The notes below the pieces were generated by a model. It saw only the letters and a program-made list of their open reading frames with translations, did not search any database and was not told the origin of the DNA. Both the position numbers and the translations under genes were made by a program. Of a stretch of 64,000 nucleotides of DNA, positions 1 through 9,328 are shown one piece after another; the first letter of the stretch is position 1, and each line of letters begins with the position of its first letter. This DNA is from Bacteroidota bacterium (GTDB lineage: Bacteria > Bacteroidota > Bacteroidia > Bacteroidales > UBA12481). Location of the stretch: the NCBI GenBank assembly GCA_018669475.1, contig JABHCC010000023.1, forward strand, positions 62,001 through 126,000, read 5' to 3'.

Positions 1-231
1 GAAAGTAGCATTTGCAAATCCTGAGTATTGGAGAAACTGCTTTAGGCCTGCAAATGCTCCTTCAACAAAACTCTCTGAATCTGTAATCTCTTCTTCTTGT
101 TCTTGCCCGTTCTTTTCAAGTGACTCAATCTTATCATTTGAATATGAAACTAGTGGCTTATCAGGTACAACGAATGACAGAGTACCCAACAAAACAATAA
201 TACCAATAATGGTTAACCAACGTCGCTTCAT
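1..231 (-). CDS. Na+-translocating methylmalonyl-CoA decarboxylase beta subunit (partial, N-terminus)
   Basis: The first 77 residues are visible before the window edge. They comprise a hydrophobic segment at about residues 5-26, an acidic linker, and then FLQYSGFANATF. That last motif closely resembles the start of the OadB/GcdB/MmdB family, whose beta subunit is the multi-spanning membrane protein that decarboxylates carboxybiotin and exports Na+. The start ATG lies 2 bases after the stop of the biotin carrier gene, so the two are co-transcribed with the other decarboxylase subunits. The family and operon position are well supported. The long acidic N-terminal linker varies in this family, and the rest of the protein is outside the window. 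Confidence 0.85.
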   Translation of the reverse strand, partial: MKRRWLTIIGIIVLLGTLSFVVPDKPLVSYSNDKIESLEKNGQEQEEEITDSESFVEGAFAGLKQFLQYSGFANATF

Positions 232-233
232 GT

Positions 234-653
234 TTAAATAATTTCAAATAATAAATCACCTTGCAACACAGCATCACCAACAGAGACCTTAATTTCACCT
301 ATTGTACCATCTTTTTCTGCCAGCACCTTGTTTTCCATCTTCATGGCTTCATATATCAATACCATGTCTCCTTTTGCAACTACATCACCAGTTTTTTTTG
401 TCACCTGCATAATATTTCCCGGCAAAGGTGCTTTGATCAGGGTAACACCATCTGTCTTTGAGATTTTTGCAGCATTTTCTGGTGCTTTTATCCGCTTCCG
501 AATCAAAGTTGGAGTTTTCGTAGGAATAACTTCTTTCTGAACCCCAACATCATAAGTAGTCCCATTTACCTCAACAACAGCCACATTACCTTCAACTTCC
601 TTTATTTCAACCTCGTAAGGATTACCTTGTATCTTGAATTTAAATTTCTTCAT
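234..653 (-). CDS. Biotin carboxyl carrier subunit of methylmalonyl-CoA decarboxylase
   Basis: This 139-aa protein carries a C-terminal biotinyl/lipoyl domain (about residues 72-139) with the biotinylation motif EAMKM; the acceptor lysine is K105. The N-terminal part (1-40) is a small beta-rich segment and is joined by a Lys/Pro/Thr-rich linker. In the decarboxylase the biotin arm shuttles CO2 from the cytoplasmic carboxyltransferase to the membrane beta subunit. The start codon at 651-653 lies at the very end of a dispersed 117-bp repeat that fills the gap to the upstream OadG-like gene. The downstream beta-subunit gene follows after 2 bases. Confidence 0.92.
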   Translation of the reverse strand: MKKFKFKIQGNPYEVEIKEVEGNVAVVEVNGTTYDVGVQKEVIPTKTPTLIRKRIKAPENAAKISKTDGVTLIKAPLPGNIMQVTKKTGDVVAKGDMVLIYEAMKMENKVLAEKDGTIGEIKVSVGDAVLQGDLLFEII

Positions 654-767
654 CCGTCTATATTTAATTTATTTGTTCCCGGATTGAATCGGGATAGCCC
701 ACACAATAAAAAAAATCATCATCCCAGTGTGTCAAGATGGTTTTGTTTATTGCCATGCTTGTTTCAT
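651..767 (-). repeat. Dispersed leader repeat, copy A
   Basis: This is one of four related copies of a roughly 105-bp element, read on the minus strand from 767 down to 651. It starts ATGAAACAAGCATGGCAATA and ends on GACGGATGAAG, whose ATG is the biotin-carrier start codon. It fills almost all of the 118-bp gap inside the decarboxylase operon and begins 4 bases after the OadG-like stop codon. Copy A is 11-13 bp longer than the others because of a small palindrome (CCCGATTCAATCCGGG). It also has a complementary pair GGGAT/ATCCC where copy C has CGGATG/CATCCG. Function is unknown. Confidence 0.8.
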
Positions 768-771
768 AATG

Positions 772-1137
772 TTATCTCCGGTAGTTACTGTTATTTAGGC
801 CATAGATCTTAGAACTCCAGGGAGAATAACGTTTTGACACCTTTTTTATGGTCATTACCATGTCTTCATTATCATGAATATCATTAAAGTACATATACAG
901 TGCCAGACTAATAGCAGCCCCGGCCTCGCCAGTAATGTCCAAACCATTATTATCATTGGCATTTCGTTTTCGGCCCTGGCGACGCCTCATCTCCCTTAAC
1001 TGAATTTTATATAGTTTAGGGATTGAATTAAAGATCAGATACAATAGCAGCAAGGCAGTGAAAACAGTGATATAGCCAACAATCGCCACAACAATTGCAA
1101 AAGAATTAATTTCTGCTATATAAACCGGAATATCCAT
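772..1137 (-). CDS. OadG-like gamma/delta subunit of the decarboxylase
   Basis: A 121-aa protein with one N-terminal membrane helix at about residues 12-38, followed by a basic cytoplasmic tail containing RRRQGRKRNAND. Size, single helix and position between the carboxyltransferase and biotin-carrier genes fit the OadG/MmdD assembly subunits, which tether the carboxyltransferase to the membrane beta subunit. Sequence similarity in this family is weak, so the call rests mainly on topology and operon context. It starts 11 bases after the carboxyltransferase stop. The gap on its 3' side is longer (118 bp) and is occupied by repeat copy A. Confidence 0.75.
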   Translation of the reverse strand: MDIPVYIAEINSFAIVVAIVGYITVFTALLLLYLIFNSIPKLYKIQLREMRRRQGRKRNANDNNGLDITGEAGAAISLALYMYFNDIHDNEDMVMTIKKVSKRYSPWSSKIYGLNNSNYRR

Positions 1138-1148
1138 TTTTCTATTTT

Positions 1149-2708
1149 TTACAAAGGAATATTTGAGTGCTTTTTCGGAGGATTTGTATCCTTCTTGGTA
1201 GCCAATGTTTGAAGAGCTCTGATAATTCTGAATCGTGTATTCCTTGGTTCAATTACATCATCAATGTATCCGAATTTTGCAGCTTCATAAGGATTGGCAA
1301 ACTTATCTTTATACTCTTTCTCCTTCTTTGCAATGTAAGCAGCACGTTCCTCATCATTGTCCATACTACGGAGAATTGTTCCTTCAAGAACCTCAATAGC
1401 TCCTGAGGCTCCCATCACAGCAATCTCGGCAGTAGGCCAGGCATAGTTTATGTCTCCTCGCAATTGCTTGCAGCTCATAACATCATGTGCTCCACCGTAT
1501 GATTTTCTTATTGTGACTGTAACTTTTGGTACGGTTGCTTCACCATAAGCGAACATTAGTTTAGCCCCATGAGTAATGATTCCACCGTACTCCTGAGAGC
1601 TTCCCGGCAGGAAGCCAGGAACGTCAACCAAAGTTACAAGCGGAATATTAAAGCAATCACATAGTCTGACAAATCGTGCAGCTTTTCTTGATGCGTCAAT
1701 ATCTAAAACTCCAGCCATGAAATTTGGCTGATTAGCAACAATACCAACCGGAACCCCATTGAAAGTAGCAAATCCCACTACAATATTCATTGCATAATTG
1801 CGGTGCATCTCCAGAAATTCATTATCATCCACTATCAGATGGATAATATCTTTTATATCATAGGCCTGATTTGGATTCTCAGGTATTATTTCATTTAGTT
1901 CATCTTCTTTCCTGTCGATAGCATCCTTAGTCTCATATACCGGAGGATCCTCCAGATTATTTTGAGGAAAATAGCTGAGGAATTTACGAATCAACATGAT
2001 ACCTTCTTCCTCGTCCCTGGCTATATAATGAGCAACACCAGATTTTTTACCATGTACTTCAGGGCCACCCAATTGCTCAACTGTAATATCCTCACCAGTA
2101 ACTGATTTAGTCACTCTTGGTCCGGTAACAAACATATATGAGTTCTCTTCACTCATAATTACAGCATCAGTTAAAGCTGGTGAATAGACTGCTCCACCAG
2201 CACATGGTCCAAAAATTGCACTGATTTGTGGAATCACTCCGCTGGCCATAATATTTCGTTGAAAAATTTCGGCATATCCAGCCAGAGAATTAACACCTTC
2301 CTGAATACGGGCCCCTCCACTATCATTAATACCAATAATTGGTGCTCCGACTTTCATCGCCTGATCCATCACCTTGCAAATCTTATTTGCAAATGTTTCA
2401 CTAAGTGAACCTCCAAATACAGTAAAATCCTGTGAAAACACGTAAACAACTCTGCCATCTATAGTTCCATGCCCTGTGACTACCCCATCGCCCAAGAACT
2501 TTGTCTGTTCCATTCCGAAATTATTGCACCGGTGTGAAACGAACATATCAAACTCCTCAAAACTGCCTTCATCCAATAGCATATCAATACGCTCACGAGC
2601 TGTATATTTTCCACGTTTGTGCTGAGCATCAATCCTTTTAATTCCTCCACCGAGCTTCGATTCTTCTCTCTTGTCGATGAGTTGCTTAATCTTTTCCTGA
2701 CTTGACAT
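1149..2708 (-). CDS. mmdA: Methylmalonyl-CoA decarboxylase alpha subunit (carboxyltransferase)
   Basis: A 519-aa acyl-CoA carboxylase beta-type carboxyltransferase of the family's usual length. N-terminal and C-terminal crotonase-like halves are both present, with glycine-rich oxyanion segments such as [11 protein letters not shown] (about 128-138) and [14 protein letters not shown] in the first half and [15 protein letters not shown] in the second. It transfers the carboxyl group of (S)-methylmalonyl-CoA to biotin, yielding propionyl-CoA. The same fold serves propionyl-CoA carboxylase. Here the adjacent epimerase, OadG-like and OadB-like genes favour the Na+-pumping decarboxylase. The gene begins 10 bases after the mce stop codon, indicating an operon. 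Confidence 0.92.
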   Translation of the reverse strand: MSSQEKIKQLIDKREESKLGGGIKRIDAQHKRGKYTARERIDMLLDEGSFEEFDMFVSHRCNNFGMEQTKFLGDGVVTGHGTIDGRVVYVFSQDFTVFGGSLSETFANKICKVMDQAMKVGAPIIGINDSGGARIQEGVNSLAGYAEIFQRNIMASGVIPQISAIFGPCAGGAVYSPALTDAVIMSEENSYMFVTGPRVTKSVTGEDITVEQLGGPEVHGKKSGVAHYIARDEEEGIMLIRKFLSYFPQNNLEDPPVYETKDAIDRKEDELNEIIPENPNQAYDIKDIIHLIVDDNEFLEMHRNYAMNIVVGFATFNGVPVGIVANQPNFMAGVLDIDASRKAARFVRLCDCFNIPLVTLVDVPGFLPGSSQEYGGIITHGAKLMFAYGEATVPKVTVTIRKSYGGAHDVMSCKQLRGDINYAWPTAEIAVMGASGAIEVLEGTILRSMDNDEERAAYIAKKEKEYKDKFANPYEAAKFGYIDDVIEPRNTRFRIIRALQTLATKKDTNPPKKHSNIPL

Positions 2709-2718
2709 TTAAACTTTA

Positions 2719-3126
2719 TTACTTTTTATTCTGACACAATTCAGTGAGTACTCCTAATGTTGATTTTGGATGCAAAAAGCCAATATCCAATCCCTCAGCT
2801 CCTTTTCTCGGAGATTCATCAATTAGCCTGACACCTTTTTCTTTTGCATCACTTAGCGCATCTTCAATATTATCAACAGCAAATGCTAAATGATGAATTC
2901 CAGCACCTTTTTTTTCTACGAATTTTCCAATAGGTCCTTCCGGATCGGTTGATTCCAGCAGCTCAATCTTTGTGTCACCTACTTTGAAGAAAGCTGTTTT
3001 GACTTTTTGATCCATTACCTCTTCAATTCCATAACATTTTAAGCCCAATACATCAGTATAAAAACTAATTGCTTCCTCTAAGTTCCGAACTGCAATGCCA
3101 ATATGTTCAATGTGCGTTGTTTTCAT
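2719..3126 (-). CDS. mce: Methylmalonyl-CoA epimerase
   Basis: A 135-aa vicinal-oxygen-chelate protein of typical size that interconverts (R)- and (S)-methylmalonyl-CoA. The two beta-alpha-beta-beta-beta modules and likely metal ligands are visible: H8 in the opening IEHIGIAV, a histidine of IHHLAF (78/79) and E129 in LTEL. It is the first gene of the decarboxylase operon. It links adenosylcobalamin-dependent mutase output, which is (R)-methylmalonyl-CoA and is not encoded in the window, to the decarboxylase. A -7 promoter box lies 25 bases upstream. Confidence 0.95.
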   Translation of the reverse strand: MKTTHIEHIGIAVRNLEEAISFYTDVLGLKCYGIEEVMDQKVKTAFFKVGDTKIELLESTDPEGPIGKFVEKKGAGIHHLAFAVDNIEDALSDAKEKGVRLIDESPRKGAEGLDIGFLHPKSTLGVLTELCQNKK

Positions 3127-3150
3127 AATCCATTCATTAATTATTCACCA

Positions 3151-3158
3151 CAAAAATA
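3151..3158 (-). promoter_or_regulatory. Candidate -7 box for the mce-decarboxylase operon
   Basis: On the minus strand this reads TATTTTTG, a match to the Bacteroidota -7 consensus TAnnTTTG, about 25 bases before the mce ATG. No good -33 TTTG was found at the usual 19-21 base spacing, so support is moderate. Confidence 0.45.
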
Positions 3159-3343
3159 CGATCAGATTAGTAAATATTATCGCCAGACCCATATGATTTT
3201 TATCATCAAATACCCAGTAAAGAACAGCCCTGTATGGAAAACATGAGTTTCGTCAATAAATTAGGCAAATAATTAATCGATTTAATAACACTGTTGAAAA
3301 AAACTGTTTTAAAGGCCTTTTTATTATTGTTAGTCAAATAGTT

Positions 3344-3375
3344 TTTGATTCTATTTAATAGCACAGTTATATTAG
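3344..3375 (+). promoter_or_regulatory. Candidate promoter of the hybrid-kinase cluster
   Basis: TTTG at 3344-3347 is followed, after 20 bases, by TATATTAG at 3368-3375. This fits the Bacteroidota TTTG-N19/20-TAnnTTTG pattern with one or two mismatches in the -7 box. It sits about 30 bases upstream of the first ATG of the kinase cluster at 3407. Confidence 0.4.
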
Positions 3376-3406
3376 TGGTCAGAGTTAAAAAACAAACAAG
3401 GGAATT

Positions 3407-4336
3407 ATGCACTTTGGAATACGTGAAAGACTGAATTTCAGCATATTAACTGCTGTATTCATCGTAATCGCCTTACTTGTAGGCTTTTTTTCGATAAACA
3501 TTAGAAAGCAAGCCAAAACAGATGCATTTCTGCTTAGAGATAATATATCTAAAGAAATTAGCAAAGATGCCACCGGCTTATTAAACATTGATTTAGGGTT
3601 CACCCGCTCACTTGCCTCATCCTATGAAGGTTACAGAGGTCAAACAAGAAATACCCTCAAGGTGATGTATGAGAATTTTCTTGAACAGGGCATAAAAAAC
3701 AATCCCAACTATCTGGCATTCTGGATTAGTTTTGAATTAAATGAGATTGATCCGGAATATACACAGGAATATGGACGGGTAACATGGTTGTTTGACAGAT
3801 TATCCGGAAATGCAGAGTTCAGGACAGAGTATCGCGACCTTGATCCTGATAATCTCTCACCTCAATATCAGGACATTAAGCAAACGAAAAAGGAGAGCCT
3901 GATTAATCCCTATTGGTATAAACCTAGCTAAGAGGGTGCTACCCTTGATTCTTTGCTTGAAGCAACTGTTGCTGTACCAGTCTTGGTAAAAAATGAAGTT
4001 GTAGGATTGGCAGGAATTGATTTCACACTTGGTGCACTTCAGAATTTGGCTCAAATCAATAACTCTTTTACCACGCTTGAGCCCATTATAATTGCTAATG
4101 ATGGAGTTATTGTGTCGCACAAGGATTCGACAAGAATTGGTAGTCTGATCACAGAAAACAGCTTCAATAATACTGGAGTAAATGTACTTGACAGCATTTC
4201 TTCAGGTGCAACATTTAGTTTTAGCACCCATATGACTGATGAGGACAGATATTACACTTTTGCTCCCATTTATATCGGTAATTCTACAACACCATGGTCA
4301 GTTTGTGTATCTGTCCCCCTTACAAAGAGGTGTTAG
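3407..4336 (+). pseudogene. Broken N-terminal sensor region of a hybrid histidine kinase
   Basis: Translation from ATG 3407 gives a membrane helix (about residues 11-32) and the first half of a periplasmic dCache/PDC-type sensor, then an in-frame TAA at 3929-3931. The same frame resumes at once with EGATLDSLLEATVAVPVLV and a convincing second Cache subdomain, and runs to a TAG at 4334-4336. Just before that end, restoring one A in the run at about 4324-4326 would give VSVPLTKEVLVTANK and join the second membrane helix of the kinase encoded from 4294. The intact gene would therefore have been about 3407-7563 (roughly 1385 aa). Two lesions within 400 bases indicate either a decaying gene or sequence errors. 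Confidence 0.7.
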
Positions 4337-7300
4337 TTACTGCAAATAAAATATTCTTCAGATCTCTTATGATCGGAGTTTTGGGTCTTCTGTTTCTAGG
4401 TTTAATAGTCTTCATTCTAAGTACTCGAATAATAAAACCGATAGAAGCCACAACAAAATCACTTACTCAATTATCCGAAGGATCACTCGATAGCATAAAA
4501 ATCCTTAAAGTTGACTCCAAAGATGAGATCGGATTAATGGCAAAGGCCCTTAACACACTGAATAATAAATTCGTCAGCATCGCTGACTTCACAAGGGAAA
4601 TTGGACAGGGCAATTTACAAGTGAATTACCCATTCGATTCTGATCATGACATTTTAGGTCAGGCATTAACCCGGATGCAGGATAATCTGGTTAAACTAAA
4701 TATTGAAAGGGAAAAGCAAGATTGGCTTAAGTCCGGAATAAATGGACTGAATGTACAGATCAGGGGAGATAACAACCTGCAAGATTTATCAAGAAAAGTT
4801 ATTTCATATATCAGTAAGTACATCAAAGTCCAGGTTGGCGTACTGTATTATACTGACAACGTAAATCAAAAACTAATCTTTGGTGCTGGTTATGCCTTTT
4901 CAAAGCGAAAAGAATTAAACTCCGTAATTGATTTTGGAGAAGGATTGGTTGGGCAATGTGCTGTTGAAAAGGAAATGATTATTCTTACTGAAGTACCGAA
5001 AGGATATTTCCCGGTAAAATCTGCTACAGGTTCAGCTGACCCTAGTAATGTACTGGTATACCCTTGCATATACAATTCAAATATTCTGGGGGTTATTGAA
5101 ATCGCAAGTTTTGAAGAAATCACTGATAGGCAGATTGAATTTCTCCAAAATGCTGCTCAAAGTCTGGCTATTGGGCTTAACTCAGCCTATGCTAAGGATG
5201 AAATGGAAAAGCTGTTAGCAAAAACACTTGAACAGAAAGAGGAACTTCAGGCTCAGGAAGAAGAACTTCGTGAGGCAAATCTGGAGTTAGAGAAGCAAAC
5301 AGAAATACTTAGAAAATCTGAAGCCAGCCTTCAAGCTCAGCAAGAGGAGTTAAGGGTAACCAATTTTGAATTAGAGAAAAACGCCCAAATGCTTGAAGAA
5401 CAGGCTGAAAAAATCAAAGAAAAGAATCAGGAGCTGGAAACTACGAGGAAGGAGATTGAGAAGAAAGCAGATGAGGTGGCAAAAGCCAGTAAATACAAAT
5501 CTGAATTTCTTGCTAACATGTCACATGAGCTAAGAACACCGTTAAATTCAATGCTCATTCTTTCTCAGTCACTAACTGACAATAACTCTAATCATTTAGA
5601 TCAGGAAGAAGTTGAGGCTGCCGAGATCATATATAACAGCGGCAAGGACCTGCTAAATCTGATTAATGAAGTATTAGACCTTTCAAAAATCGAAGCAGGT
5701 AAAATGGATGTGAATCTGACGATGGTTGATGTAGAATCATTTGTCAGCAATATGCAATCACTATTTATCTCAAGCATAGAAGAAAAAGGATTGAGCTTTT
5801 CATTTGAGATTAATCCAGATATTCCTTCGCAAATATTTACAGATCAGCTGAGAACTGAGCAAATACTGAAGAATTTATTGTCAAACAGTATCAAGTTTAC
5901 CAGCAGTGGAAGTATTAAAATTATTATAAGGCCGCCTAATAAATCAATCAGGTTCTCTCGTAACGACCTGAACCATAATAACTGTATTGCTCTTGAGGTA
6001 AAAGATACTGGAATTGGCATTTCATCTGACAAGCTCCAGCAAATATTCGAAGCTTTCCAACAAGAAGATGGTAGTACATCTCGCAAATATGGTGGCACGG
6101 GATTAGGATTGTCAATATCAAGGGAACTAGCTGCGTTACTTGGTGGCGAACTTCAGCTTGAAAGCAAACAAGGTGAGGGTTCCTCATTCATTTTATATCT
6201 TCCTATAAATAATGACATCAACCCTGATTCTGATCTGTCTGAGCCAATATTATATAGTGAGGTACCTCTGCAAGCTCCTAATACATCAGAGAGCAGTTTT
6301 GCCCCCCCAGAGAATGATAATACTGTATCTGATCCGATAGACGCCAATACAATCTTCATTCAGGATGATAGAAATGATCTTGATGGTAAAAGTCAAGTGA
6401 TTTTGTTAATTGAAGATGATGCAAAGTTTGCTAAAATATTGTTAGATCAGTGCCATAGAAAAGGATTTCAATGCATAGCTGCCGGAACAGGAGAAATAGG
6501 AATTCTTTTAGCCAATGATATACAGCCATCAGCAATAATACTGGATATCAAATTACCGGGAATTGACGGGTGGAAAGTTCTTGAAACACTCAAGCAAGAA
6601 CCAAAAACCAGGCATATACCAGTACACATGATGTCTGCTCTTGAAGAAAGTATTGAAGCATATAAAAAAGGTGCTATCGGATATTTAACTAAACCAGTTA
6701 GCTCCGCAGATATTCAAAATGCTTTCGGCAGAATTGAATCATTTATCGAACCAAATGTAAAGCATTTGCTTCTGGTTGAGGATGATACACAAATGAGAAA
6801 AACCATACATAAGGTTATTAAAGGCAAAGATGTCGAAATCACTGAGGTAAGTACCGGAAGTGATTGCTTAGATAATCTTTCAAATAATTCTTACGATTGC
6901 CTGATACTTGATCTTGGCTTGCCCGACATGGATGGCTTTGAGCTTCTAAAAAGAATCAAAAAGATTAAGAACAGGAGAGTACCTCCAATAATTGTATATA
7001 CAGGAAAAGACCTCACAAAAGAACAGAATACAGAGCTCCACAAATATGCTAAATCAATCATAATCAAAGGCGTAAAATCTAAGGACCGATTACTAGATGA
7101 AACGGCCCTATTTCTCCACCGCGTTGTTGAAGATCTTTCGGATCAGCAGCAAAATATAATAAAAGGTCTTTACGATAAAGAAACCCAATTCGACAATAAA
7201 AAGATATTGGTAGTAGATGATGATATGCGTAATGTTTTTGCTCTTACCAGAATTTTTGAGGAAAAAGGAATAATTGTCAGAAAGGCAGAGAATGGAAGAA

Positions 7301-7563
7301 AGGCATTACAAACACTTGAAGTGGAAGAAGAATTTGACTTAATACTTATGGATATTATGATGCCTGAAATGGATGGCTATGAGGCAATAAAAGAAATTCG
7401 TAAATTGGACAAATATAAAGATCTTCCTATTATTGCCCTTACGGCAAAAGCTATGAAAGAAGATAAACAAAAATGCCTGAATGCTGGTGCATCTGACTAC
7501 ATTACAAAGCCACTTGATGTCGCCAAATTAATGTCCCTCTTAAGGATTTGGTTGTTTAAATGA
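4294..7563 (+). CDS. Hybrid histidine kinase (TM-HAMP-GAF-HisKA-HATPase-3xREC), sensor separated by lesions
   Basis: The 1089-aa reading frame contains a membrane helix (about 22-44), HAMP (45-100), GAF-like (about 150-300) and a long coiled coil (300-400). The HisKA box SHELRTP has phospho-acceptor H411. The HATPase domain carries DTGIGI and GGTGLGLS motifs. Three receiver domains have phospho-aspartates D751, D873 and D1020. The first dozen residues are probably out-of-frame sequence, because the true N-terminus lies in the broken sensor upstream at 3407. If translated alone, the protein keeps its second helix but lacks the periplasmic sensor. It is followed 7 bases later by another hybrid kinase. 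No DNA-binding output domain is present, so signal output must pass to a partner. Confidence 0.85.
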   Translation: MVSLCICPPYKEVLVTANKIFFRSLMIGVLGLLFLGLIVFILSTRIIKPIEATTKSLTQLSEGSLDSIKILKVDSKDEIGLMAKALNTLNNKFVSIADFTREIGQGNLQVNYPFDSDHDILGQALTRMQDNLVKLNIEREKQDWLKSGINGLNVQIRGDNNLQDLSRKVISYISKYIKVQVGVLYYTDNVNQKLIFGAGYAFSKRKELNSVIDFGEGLVGQCAVEKEMIILTEVPKGYFPVKSATGSADPSNVLVYPCIYNSNILGVIEIASFEEITDRQIEFLQNAAQSLAIGLNSAYAKDEMEKLLAKTLEQKEELQAQEEELREANLELEKQTEILRKSEASLQAQQEELRVTNFELEKNAQMLEEQAEKIKEKNQELETTRKEIEKKADEVAKASKYKSEFLANMSHELRTPLNSMLILSQSLTDNNSNHLDQEEVEAAEIIYNSGKDLLNLINEVLDLSKIEAGKMDVNLTMVDVESFVSNMQSLFISSIEEKGLSFSFEINPDIPSQIFTDQLRTEQILKNLLSNSIKFTSSGSIKIIIRPPNKSIRFSRNDLNHNNCIALEVKDTGIGISSDKLQQIFEAFQQEDGSTSRKYGGTGLGLSISRELAALLGGELQLESKQGEGSSFILYLPINNDINPDSDLSEPILYSEVPLQAPNTSESSFAPPENDNTVSDPIDANTIFIQDDRNDLDGKSQVILLIEDDAKFAKILLDQCHRKGFQCIAAGTGEIGILLANDIQPSAIILDIKLPGIDGWKVLETLKQEPKTRHIPVHMMSALEESIEAYKKGAIGYLTKPVSSADIQNAFGRIESFIEPNVKHLLLVEDDTQMRKTIHKVIKGKDVEITEVSTGSDCLDNLSNNSYDCLILDLGLPDMDGFELLKRIKKIKNRRVPPIIVYTGKDLTKEQNTELHKYAKSIIIKGVKSKDRLLDETALFLHRVVEDLSDQQQNIIKGLYDKETQFDNKKILVVDDDMRNVFALTRIFEEKGIIVRKAENGRKALQTLEVEEEFDLILMDIMMPEMDGYEAIKEIRKLDKYKDLPIIALTAKAMKEDKQKCLNAGASDYITKPLDVAKLMSLLRIWLFK

Positions 7564-7570
7564 AATAATA

Positions 7571-9205
7571 ATGGCTATGCAAGAACTTAAGAAAGTGCTG
7601 ATTATTGACGATAATGAAGCCAATCTCTTTAGTCTCAAAAAGATTCTTGAAAGACTAAACATCAATATACATACTGCTATAAGTGGTTTAGTAGGATTAA
7701 AATTGTCAGAGGAGAATAAGTACAGCTTAATTCTGCTTGACATTCAGATGCCTGAGATGGATGGTTTTGAAACTTTGGAAAAACTTCGTCAATCAAAGAT
7801 TAATTCTTTTTCTCCCGTAATTCTTGTATCAGCCATCTTTACTGAAGATCAATATAAGTTAAAGGGAATACTGACAGGGGCATATGACCTAATCCCCAAA
7901 CCGGTTAATCCTGAAATACTTAGAGCGAAAGTAAATATTTTTCTTGAACTAGAGGAACACAAAACAAACCTTGAATTACTTGTCAATGAAGTGGAAGATC
8001 GCAACAAGAAATTAATCTTGGAAATCAGCAAAAGAAAAAAAGTTGAAGCTGACTTGCGGAAAGCTAAAAACAAGGCTGAGCATATGAATGAGCTTAAAAG
8101 CCAGCTTTTAATGAATATGTCTCATGAAATCAGAACTCCCGTAAATTCTATTCTTGGTTTTGCTGATTTGATAGCAAATCCTTCTTTGAAGAATGCTGAC
8201 AAGGAAAGATATGTCAAATATGTATCGCATAGTAGTCAGAATTTATTATTCCTGATTGATGAGATTCTTGACCACTCCAGAATAGAAGCAGGGGAATTTA
8301 TTATTCACAATGGTGAATGTTACTTACCAGGCTTGTTGGATGAGCTTAGTGAAAGCTTTACAAATATCAAGAATCAGCAAGGTAAATCAGAAATTGGGAT
8401 TTTTATCGACAGTCCTGAACAAAATAATTCACTGACGATTGAAACCGACCCACAGCGATTGAAACAGGTACTTATCAATCTTTTATCGAATGCTTTAAAG
8501 TACACCTCTGAGGGAGAAATTCATTTCGGATATCGCCTTGAAGAAAACATATTACGATTTCACGTGAAGGATACTGGAATAGGAATCGATAAAAAGGAAT
8601 TACCTGAAGTATTCAATCGGTTTAAAAGAGTTGAATCACAAGAAAGTTTACAATCTCAAGGAACGGGTTTAGGATTAAGCATCGCCAAGAAGATTGTTGA
8701 ATTACTAGGAGGTAAGATAGGAATAGTTTCAGAAATCAATAAGGGTTCAGAGTTCTTCTTCACCATCCCTAATAAAGTAATCACATCTAAGAAAAAAGTA
8801 GAGGCGAAACCTTCACTTATTGCTAATGAGGATCCAGACTGGTCGAATTTCAATTTACTTATTGCCGAAGATGAAGAAATGAACTACCTATTTCTACAAG
8901 AAGCCTTAAGACTTACAAAAATTAATATCTCCTGGGTGAAAAATGGAATGGATGCAGTCAGTCATTCTTTGCAATTACCTCCTCCTGATCTGGTATTAAT
9001 GGATGTTAAGATGCCAGATATGGATGGTTTTGAGGCAATCCGGCAGATTCGTAAAAAAAACCAGGATATACCCATTATCATTCAAACGGCATTTGCAAGA
9101 TCTGATGATGAATTAGAACACAATGAAAAAATATTTGATGGCTATATTACTAAACCAATAAATCGCATTACGCTTTTTAAAAAAATGAGTGAGTTTTTAG
9201 TATAG
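7571..9205 (+). CDS. Soluble hybrid histidine kinase (REC-HisKA-HATPase-REC)
   Basis: A 544-aa cytoplasmic protein with no membrane segment. It has an N-terminal receiver (phospho-acceptor D57 in LLDIQMPEMDGF), a coiled linker (about 125-170), HisKA (H185 in SHEIRTP), HATPase (DTGIGI, GTGLGLS) and a C-terminal receiver (D478). An N-terminal receiver upstream of a kinase core suggests it takes phosphate from, or is gated by, another kinase, presumably the product of the gene ending 7 bases upstream. Its first receiver, including VSAIF and KPVNPEIL, is clearly paralogous to that of the next kinase at 9329. Confidence 0.92.
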   Translation: MAMQELKKVLIIDDNEANLFSLKKILERLNINIHTAISGLVGLKLSEENKYSLILLDIQMPEMDGFETLEKLRQSKINSFSPVILVSAIFTEDQYKLKGILTGAYDLIPKPVNPEILRAKVNIFLELEEHKTNLELLVNEVEDRNKKLILEISKRKKVEADLRKAKNKAEHMNELKSQLLMNMSHEIRTPVNSILGFADLIANPSLKNADKERYVKYVSHSSQNLLFLIDEILDHSRIEAGEFIIHNGECYLPGLLDELSESFTNIKNQQGKSEIGIFIDSPEQNNSLTIETDPQRLKQVLINLLSNALKYTSEGEIHFGYRLEENILRFHVKDTGIGIDKKELPEVFNRFKRVESQESLQSQGTGLGLSIAKKIVELLGGKIGIVSEINKGSEFFFTIPNKVITSKKKVEAKPSLIANEDPDWSNFNLLIAEDEEMNYLFLQEALRLTKINISWVKNGMDAVSHSLQLPPPDLVLMDVKMPDMDGFEAIRQIRKKNQDIPIIIQTAFARSDDELEHNEKIFDGYITKPINRITLFKKMSEFLV

Positions 9206-9328
9206 TATTTTAACATAACTGCTTTATTGAAATGAGTATGACAAAAACTAAAATCATTATGAAACCCAAAAGAATGAAAATTCTTATGTTTTGCATGCTC
9301 AATCCGACAGATAACCAAATTTAAACGG

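Noticed and set aside
651-767. Repeat copy A as a known riboswitch (e.g. cobalamin or biotin)
   Set aside because: No recognisable B12-box or other aptamer core; the other copies precede unrelated genes such as recF and an FKBP gene.
9232-9324. A 30-codon ORF (MSMTKTKIIMKPK...) between two hybrid kinases
   Set aside because: Met/Lys-rich, with no recognisable domain; such short frames arise by chance in AT-rich spacers.
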